Source of the DNA: Protea cynaroides
Lineage: Eukaryota; Streptophyta; Magnoliopsida; Proteales; Proteaceae
Length of the DNA: 64,000 bases
Direction: 5' to 3'
Assembly: GCA_028583415.1 (NCBI GenBank)
Contig: CM053272.1
Location: 76,549,439 to 76,613,438 of the forward strand
Positions within the stretch are counted from its first letter, which is position 1, and each line of letters opens with the position of its first letter. Shown piece after piece: positions 57,172 through 64,000 of the stretch. The notes under the pieces are model-generated. The model saw nothing but the letters and a program-made list of their open reading frames with translations, did not search any database and was not told the origin of the DNA. Position numbers and translations under genes: made by a program.

Positions 57172-57693
57172 ATGGCACGAAAAACCATTGCCAAGTGTCC
57201 ATGGGCCAGTGATCCATCTGCTTATGACGAGATGCGGTTCCCTTCCTTGGAGGTGCAATGAGCTTTTCCAAGGTTTGACCGTAAGTCGGTAATATCGGGT
57301 CATCGAGTTGTATTTAATGAGTTGGAGCGATTTGATGTTAAGGTAGTGTTCGATGCCATGGGTTGGTCTCCCATGGTCGAGATTGATATCGTGACCAGGA
57401 CAGATTTGGTGAAACTTTTCTACTGTAACTTGCATGTGGAGGGTGGCATGGATGATGAGGATGAGGTAGAAGATCTTCGTATTTCTAGTCATGTAAAAGG
57501 TCGCGACAAAGAGTTCATGTCTGAGAGTCTTCAAACCACCATCTGGAACCGAATTCTCAAACCAAGCCACAAACATAAGGCAGTCAACTATCACCCATTG
57601 CCCCATGTCTATTGTAGGAACTTCCAGTATAACCTCCTGCCCCAGAATGGTCCCTCTAACGAAGTTTCTACCATTGGCCAATTCCTTACCTAA
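57172..57693 (+). pseudogene. ORF1 of Ogre-like element C (putative plant transposon protein)
   Basis: From ATG 57172 (MARKTIAKCPWASDP) with one in-frame TGA at 57259, then open to 57693. The part after the stop reads VFNELERFDVKVVFDAMGW, IVTRTDLVKLFYCNLHVEGG and LRISSHVKGRD, the layout of the putative plant transposon protein family (Pfam PF20167, from memory) found as ORF1 in Ogre elements. The role is unknown. The element is cut after this ORF by a Tat LTR scrap, so gag-pol is missing. The overlapping 183-residue minus-strand frame is its shadow. Confidence 0.6.
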
Positions 57694-57730
57694 AAGGTGT
57701 TGACCAGGGATCCGGTTTGCTTATCGTATA

Positions 57731-57887
57731 TGTTTCGACCCTGATCAGTCAAGTAGGCCCACCGAGCTGACTAGACCTGCAAGACAAGCAACGACAAGGG
57801 GAGGAGGCGGGCCTGTGGCCCCGTGTCCACTTCGATGCCAAAGTTAGGGTTCTGTGAACAGTCGATGGGCTCGGTGTCGAGCCCACT
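57731..57887 (-). repeat. Truncated Tat-family LTR end
   Basis: TGTTTCGACCCTGATCAGTC, CTGCAAGACAAG, TCCACTTCGATGCCAAAGTT and GGGCTCGGTGTCGAGCCCAC follow the order at the start of B's LTR (31453-31611) but stop after ~157 bp. It is a third, more diverged member of the A/B family; no internal sequence. Confidence 0.75.
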
Positions 57888-58329
57888 GTGAGGACAAAGA
57901 TGGAAATCTTTAGAAGTCGCCTCCTAGATTTAGGTCTAGGACCTTAGAAATGTGAAATCTCACCCTAAGGTAAGACTTCGATTGACTCATGACCCTTAGA
58001 TTGGAATTCTGGTCCATCAGAGATTGGGTAAGCGTCAGGTTACGGTTATGGAAAGGGGTTAGGCACCCAAACCGCCCGATCAAAATCGGTCTCCTATACC
58101 TTTCCTATGCTAGACTCTATTTGTTAAACCAAACCAAACCAAGTGGTTTGATATCATTGAACTGAATCTATATCCATCAGATTGCCTAGGTATTACAGAA
58201 TTATTCCAAAAATCAGGTTCACCATCGTAGTTCAGGTGTGATTAAAGTTTATGGCTGTGATTTATGCTTGTGCATGATTAAGTTTATTTGTTCAAGTTGA
58301 AATTTATGCTTGAATGGATGAGAAAACCC

Positions 58330-58830
58330 TATGGGTTAGGATCTGGATAGTCCATGTGGACTGATAGATAGTCCTAGTGGATCTAAGGATAACCCTATTT
58401 AGGTTAAAATATGGATAACTCATTCTGGGTTGGAATGTGGATAACCCTATGTGGGTCAAAATGTGGATAAATATCCTAGTGGATATATGGATAGTCCGAG
58501 TGGACTAAGGTGTGGATAAATATCCTAGTGGATCTATGGATAGTTCGAGTGGACTAAGGTGTGGATAAATATCCTAGTGGATCTATGGATAGTCCGAGTG
58601 GACTAAGGTGTGGATCTGAATTTGGGATTCTCCCAAATGGCCTACGTATCCTAGGGTTTGCCCTAGGAATCAGAATCTGCATAGTTCGAAGCTGGGTTGC
58701 AATGATTGGGTATCCTAGTGGATCTATGGATAGTCCGAGTGGACTAAGGTGTGGATCCGAATTTGGGATTCTCCCAAATAGCCTACGTATCCTAGGGTTT
58801 GACCTAGGAATCAGAATCCGTGTAGTTCAG
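58330..58830. repeat. Minisatellite in LTR D with TACGTAGG motif
   Basis: Units built on TATGGATAGTCCGAGTGGAC and TAAGGTGTGGATAAATATCC (about 60 bp; 58480-58610), then a ~125 bp block (58615-58705, repeated at 58740-58830) containing CCTACGTATCCTAGGGTTTG. Confidence 0.85.
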
Positions 58831-59325
58831 GAATTGATAACCTATTCTAGGTTAATGATCGAGAACCTATTCTAGATTTAGGGTTTAGAACCTATTCTAG
58901 GTTTAGGGTTTAGAACTTATTCTAGGTTTAGGGTTTGCCGAGGGGCAAAATCGTCCTAAATTACCCTTTTCATCCTGGATTCTAATTTTGGAAGGTTTGG
59001 CAAAGCATTTTTCTTTCTTTATTAAGGCTTTTACTATTCCCATTATGCCCTTCCAAAGAATGTGGGTGCCTAAATGCACGTCCCCACACCTATATTGTCT
59101 TCTAGAAGTGTGCATATATGGTAGTTCGACTAAGGTGTTGCATAAAATAAGTTATTGCAAAAAAATAGAATATTCTATCTAAATATGGCACATAAAACAT
59201 TTATGGCAAGAAATTCACATACAGTAAGATTGTTTAAAAATGCTTCAAATATGGCATGGATTGCAAATAAGGCAAGAGCCTATATGGCATGATCTAGTAG
59301 GCTATCTTCTAAGCATGGCAAGACC

Positions 59326-59800
59326 CTAATTGCTATTTTCTTTCCATTTTTTTTAGGGTTTTCTACCCTAATTGCTATTTTCTTTCCATTTTTAGGGTTT
59401 TCTACCCAAATTGCTATTTTCTACCCATTTTTTAAGGTTTTCAACCCTAATTGTTATTTTCTTTCCATTTTAGGGTTTTCTACCCTAATTGCTATTTTCT
59501 TTCCATTTTAGGGTTTTCTACCCTAATCGCTATTTTCTTTCCATTTTTTAGGGTTTTCTACCCTAATTGTTATTTTCTTTCCATTTTAGGGTTTTCTACC
59601 CTAATTGTTATTTTCTTTCCATTTTAGGGTTTTCTACCCTAATTGCTATTTTCTTTCTATTTTAGGGTTTTCTACCCTAATTTTTATTTTCTTTCCATTT
59701 TTTAGGGTTTTCTACCCTAATTGTTATTTTCTTTCTATTTTTTAGGGTTTTCTACCCTAATTGCTGTTCTTTCTGTTTTTAGGGTTTTCTACTCTAATTA
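59326..59800. repeat. TTTAGGG-containing minisatellite in LTR D
   Basis: About twelve 37-42 bp units of CTATTTTCTTTCCATTTTAG then GGTTTTCTACCCTAATTG. Each has a TTTAGGG and a CCCTAA in opposite senses. LTR C has the reverse-complement family at 30130-30440. Confidence 0.9.
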
Positions 59801-60799
59801 TGACAATAAACATTTAATATAGCATGTGAATATGATCATTCCAATCATGGCAGTGTGATTATTCCAATTGTGGCAGTGTGTGCATATAAGCATCCAAATA
59901 TAGCATGTGAACAATATAGCATCAAAATATGGCATGTGATAAACAACCAAGGCATGTGAGTCAATCAATCAAAACGTATTTTCAGATCTACGGTCTAGAT
60001 TCAATGCATCGATTATCAACAATGTGACCGAAATCACATTTGATTGATGATTGAAAATAATTCAAGATCTTAAATCAACAGTTCAGATCATATAACATCA
60101 GTTAATCAGACTTTAATGGCTCAAATTAATTCATCATTAAATCATCATCAGATTAAAATCAATGGTTCAGATTAATTAATCATCCATTCACATGATTGGA
60201 TCTTAAAGATCAACGATTCAGATTAAATTCACATCAATTAGTCAAATTCATTATTTCAAATATTAATTCAATATCAATGGAAAAATTTTCATCACATGAT
60301 CAAAACAAATTTCAAATTCAATGGATCAGATTTTGAATGGGCATCATATTAACACGATAAAGAATCAAAATTCAGATTTTAATTCAAGCATATCATGATC
60401 ATAGATTCAATCAATGGCCCATATTTAATGGAAAGATCAAGGGTAAGATGAGGAATGTTGATCCAATGGTTGGATGAGGGGAATTGGTCTAGGGCTTGAT
60501 GGACAGGTTCGGGTATTGTAACATGGCTAGGTTCAGGTAAGTGGTGTGAGGTGTTGGTTGGTTCAATAGGAGATGGAAGTGAGTGGGGTTACGGGTAGGT
60601 GGTAGCATAAGGCTGATGATTGAAGTATGAGATGAAATCGATTAGAGTGCTGGTTGTATAGGGATTGAAAGCCAAGTGTAGGCTGGATTAGTGATGGAAA
60701 TTGGTTAATGGTGAGGTGGAGTGGTTTATGAGATGGTGATTTGTAGTTAAGCAAAATAATAGAAAAAAAATAGAAGTAGAGGCAGCTTACCTAGATGCT

Positions 60800-61640
60800 C
60801 GTAGGTTCTACTTGCTCCTCCCTTCTTCTTCTTCTTTCTCCCTTTTTTTCTCCCAAAATTGAGAGCCCAAACTCTGTCAAACTCCCTTTTCACGTTTTTT
60901 TTTCTCTTTTTTTCTGTTTTTTTTCTTCCTCCTTTCTCTCTCTTCTACCCTTACTTTTCTTCCAAAACCGAGCTCTCTAACCCCTCTCACATTTTTTTCT
61001 CTTTACTTCTCTTTTATTCTCCCTCTTTTTTCTCTCTTCTTCCCTTCTTTTTCTCCCAAAACCGAGCTCCCTAAGCTTTTCACGTTTTTTTTTCTCTGTC
61101 CCTTTTTTTTCTCTTTTGGAAAAATCCTCCCCCTTTTTTCCTCTTTTGAAAAAAATCTAGAAACCCTAAATCTTCTCCTTTTTCACGTCCTCTCTCTCCC
61201 CCCCCTTTTTTTTTTCTCTTTTGGAAATCATCTAGAAGCCAAAACCGAGTCCCCTAAGAAAAGCCCCTTCTCCCTCACGTTTTTTCCCTCTTTTCTCTCT
61301 CTTATCACTTTTTTCTCTCCCCAAAACCGTGCCCTCTCTCTTTATCTCAATCTTCTCCTTTTTTCCTTTTTTGTTATTTGGATTTACTTCCCAAAAGAAA
61401 GAAAAAAAACCTCTCTCTCTCTCGTTTCCTCTCTCTCCTCTTTCCTTTTTCTTCTCCAAAATCTTTTGGATTTTATCTCAACCCTAAATCCTCCTTCTCT
61501 TTCACGTCTCCTCTCTCTCCTCTTTCCTTTTTCTTCTCCAAAATCTTTTGGATTTTATCTCAACCCTAAATCCTCATTCTCTTTCACGTCTCCTCTCTCT
61601 CCTCTTTCATTTTTCTTCTCCAAAATCTTTTGGATTTTAT
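60800..61640. repeat. Pyrimidine-rich (CT) tract in LTR D
   Basis: About 840 bp almost entirely C and T, with an 82 bp near-perfect tandem unit (61448-61640) containing CTTCTCCAAAATCTTTTGGA and ATTTTATCTCAACCCTAAATC. All Phe/Ser/Leu-rich frames here are artefacts. Confidence 0.9.
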
Positions 61641-62998
61641 CTCTTATATATAATAACATATATTATATACATATATACACATATATTTAATAACATAGAT
61701 GTATGTATAGTATACAATATATATAACATATAAATACTATGCACATGGATGAACTGATTCGAAATGGGTTGAGACTGACTTGGGTTGACTGAGTTAAACT
61801 GATATGGGTTGAGCTAGGTTGGACCAGAACTAGCTTGAACTGAGTTGACTGGATTGATTGGAATTAATTGGATTTTCTCTCTCTATTATTTTATGGGTCA
61901 TTTCCGCTGTCATCCCGCATGAAATTTTCTGATAACCTTTATTCCAAATTTTCTACGTTCATTTTGTTGAACATTAAAAATGAAGAATATTGAAACTTGA
62001 ATCACCTCATTTGGAAATAAAATGGCCAACTTATGATTTTCTGAAGTTTAAGCGGGCCAATTATCGATAATTTGACTGACCATTCTGCATGAGATCCTTC
62101 GGAGGCTTCTACCAAAAATATTTTATGTCCACTTTGTAGAGCACTAAAAATGGAACATAATGAAACTGAAATTACTTGATTTGGATATGGGATGATCAAA
62201 ATATGAATTTTTGAAGATTAAATGACCATTTCCATATGTAATTTTGTATGGGACCCACTGGTGATTTCAACCCGGTATTTTTTAGTCCACTTTGTAGAAC
62301 ATCATGAATAAAGGATAATGGTATTGGAATCATCTGAATCCGATATAGAATGGAAAAGATATGAAGCTTTGAAGTTCTAACGATAACTTTGCATGCAAGC
62401 TTGCATGGGACCCACTGGTGACTTCTACCCGGGATTTTTTACGTCCACTTTGTAGAACATCATGAATGAAGAATAATGGTTTTGGAATCATCTGAATCCG
62501 ATGTAGAACGGAAAAGATATGAAGCTTTGAAGTTCTAACGATAATTTTGCATGAAAGCTTGCATGGGACCCACTGGTGACTTCTACCCGGGCTTTTTTAC
62601 GTCCAGTTTGTAGAACATCATGAATGAAGAATAATGGTCTTGGAATCATCTGAATCCGATGTCGGATGATCAAGATATGATGATTTGAAATTTAAACAAT
62701 CCGACTTAGGATAATTTGCATGAAGGACTCTGGGATTATTATTATTTATAATAATTTCAGAAACCTCCCTTATATGTATCATCAGACTAAAATGGTCATA
62801 TCTTCCTCATTTGATATCAGAATTGAGCAATTCTGGTCTCGTTTCGAAGATAATTCTATGAGCTATGCATCCATGTAGATAATAGCCCATGACCTTGCTA
62901 TGGGGATCAGTGGAGAATCACAAATCTTTGGGTTAAAGGTCAGAAACTTGCCATATTGAATCACTTATGCCGAGGGTGGCAAAAATGGGGTGCTTATA

Positions 62999-63020
62999 GA
63001 TGCCCCTCTTTAGCCGAGAT
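62999..63020 (-). other. Polypurine tract next to LTR D
   Basis: The minus strand reads CTCGGCTAAAGAGGGGCATC immediately before the LTR start, the expected plus-strand primer of an Ogre-like element. This puts D's internal 3' region to its right. Confidence 0.6.
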
Positions 63021-64000
63021 TGTTATCAGTTGAAGGCTAAAGATAAAAGAACCACATTTTTGGGGTATGAGTGATATTGTTTATTGGGCTGCACTTAGGG
63101 TAATTCTTCCTAAACTGCCTACGTATTCTAAGGTTGTCCTAGTAATCAAGCCCAGAACGTAGTTCGACTGGCAAGAAGGTTTGCTCTTCTTGGAAGATTG
63201 ATGATTGTTCCTCTTGTATGAAGCTAGGCTGTGAATACATTGCTCATTTGTAGGCTGAAAACCTCTTCTTGTTGAGGTGACTCATGATGCAAGGCATGTG
63301 CGGGCTTGGACCCAGCTTGATCCATTTGTAGGCTGATAAACCTCTTCTTGTATGAAGATAAGCTGTGAATACAAAGGCCATTTGTAGGCTGGGAACTTCT
63401 TCTTGCTGAGGTGGAACTCATGATGCAAGGTATGTACGGGCTTGGACCCGGCTTGATCCATTTGTAGGCTGATAAACCTCTTCTTGTATGAAGATAAGCT
63501 GTGAATACAAAGGCCATTTGTAGGCTGGGAACCTCTTCTTGCTGAGGTGGAACTCATGATGCAAGGTATGTGCGGGCTCGGACCCGGCTTGATCCATTTG
63601 TAGGCTGATAAACCTCTTCTTGTATGGAGCTAGGCTGTGAATACAATGCTGATTGCATGAGCTTGGGCTCAACTTTGATTTGTCTGGATGGAAGACTTGA
63701 TGTATTCTCTTTGATTGAACTGAGGCTCTTGTGATTGAGATTCTGAGATTGTTTTTTCTGAATAAGCTAGGGCTCTGCATTTGATTCACTTATAGGCTGA
63801 GATTGAATTGATCTTTGAATGAGCTAGGGCTCTACATTTGATTCACTAATAATCTGAGATTAATTTGATCTTTGGATGAGCTAGGGCTCTATATTTGATT
63901 TACTTATAGACTGAGATTGATTTGAAATTTGGATGAGCTAGGGCTCTGCATTTGATTCACTAATAATCTGAGATTGATTTGATCTTTGGATGAGCTAGGG
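63021..64000 (-). mobile_element. 3' internal region of D, tandem repeats, runs off window
   Basis: Non-coding. CTCATGATGCAAGG recurs at 63281, 63417 and 63553 (period 136 bp). GAGCTAGGGCTCT recurs at about 63764, 63821, 63878, 63935 and 63992 (period 57 bp). An AACTGCCTACGTATTCTAAG...CGTAGTTCG motif lies at 63110-63165. The overlapping 91-123 residue minus-strand frames follow the 136 bp repeat and are artefacts. Confidence 0.7.

Larger units (their letters stand above)
57925..62998 (-). mobile_element. Ogre-like LTR D, opposite orientation to C
   Basis: About 5.07 kb. Read on the minus strand it starts TATAAGCACCCCATTTTTGCC (62998) after a purine tract and ends AATCTA (57925), followed by GGAGGCGACTTCTAAAG, a degraded TGGCGACTC-like primer site. 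Contents in reverse match LTR C: GTCCACTTTGTAGAACATC repeats (62100-62650), TA/TG microsatellite (61640-61740), CT-rich tract (60800-61640), AT-rich degenerate repeats (59810-60430), TTTAGGG-bearing minisatellite, and the minisatellite near the end. The small frames inside are not genes. Confidence 0.72.

Noticed and set aside
57130..57681. 183-codon minus-strand frame
   Set aside because: Overlaps the recognisable plus-strand ORF1 and has no motif of its own.
59326..59800. Interstitial telomeric repeat (TTTAGGG)
   Set aside because: The heptamer occurs once per 37-42 bp unit and with an opposed CCCTAA, not as (TTTAGGG)n; it is an LTR minisatellite.

Overview
The window is plant nuclear repeat DNA. 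It contains dense LTR retrotransposons of Ty3/gypsy type, fragments of DNA transposons, and many micro- and minisatellites. I recognise no host gene, tRNA, rRNA or CRISPR array. The plant assignment rests on a CACTA terminus, TWA-flanked Harbinger-type MITEs, Del/Tekay-like gypsy LTRs with an initiator-Met tRNA primer site, Tat-lineage gypsy elements with a second RNase H and antisense intron-bearing ORFs, and Ogre-like ~5 kb LTRs. I cannot name the species. No LTR element here looks intact enough to move by itself.

Layout, left to right. (1) 1-4.6 kb: three copies of a GGT/CCA-microsatellite-bearing MITE, a CACTA end with phased hairpin modules, and the tail of a gypsy LTR. (2) 4.6-20.7 kb: an old Del/Tekay-like element F (minus strand; LTR 5276-7858, gag remnants 19.1-20.65 kb, no pol seen), preceded by an inverted piece of a related LTR. 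F is interrupted 46 bp inside its LTR by a complete but degenerate Del/Tekay-like element E (7905-18338, minus). (3) 21-24.2 kb: a truncated plus-strand gypsy LTR with internal degenerate repeats. (4) 24.2-57.7 kb: an Ogre-like plus-strand element C (about 4.9 kb of 5' LTR, then a tRNA primer site, leader and ORF1). Its LTR is split by a solo Del/Tekay LTR (26980-29311, perfect TACAA duplication) and by a Tat-lineage element B (31453-56215, minus). B is itself split by a related element A (32625-44436, plus), which landed in B's tandem array. (5) 57.7-64 kb: a scrap of Tat LTR, then a second Ogre-like LTR D in the opposite orientation (57925-62998) and its 3' internal repeats.

A and B share one plan: LTR, TTGGCRCCCACC primer site, gag, (protease), RT, RNase H, a second archaeal-type RNase H and integrase. 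After pol come a 108-109 bp tandem array, a convergent antisense gene with three exons, a TATA promoter for that gene, a 92-96 bp tandem array full of palindromes, then the 3' LTR. The antisense gene (putative gypsy-type transposon domain plus coiled coil) keeps exon structure, splice sites and promoter in both copies although both are now broken by stops. Hand-counted LTR differences (about 16/443 for A, about 21/459 for B) agree with A being younger than B. Nearly all premature stops and all 16 A-LTR differences are transitions, as expected from decay of methylated cytosines.

The most interesting items are the antisense gene with its array-promoter unit, the outward growth of E's LTR by capture of polypurine-tract copies (visible because the solo LTR shows the older boundary), the protease-less A, the pol-less F with duplicated gag motifs, and the large inverted Ogre LTR pair.
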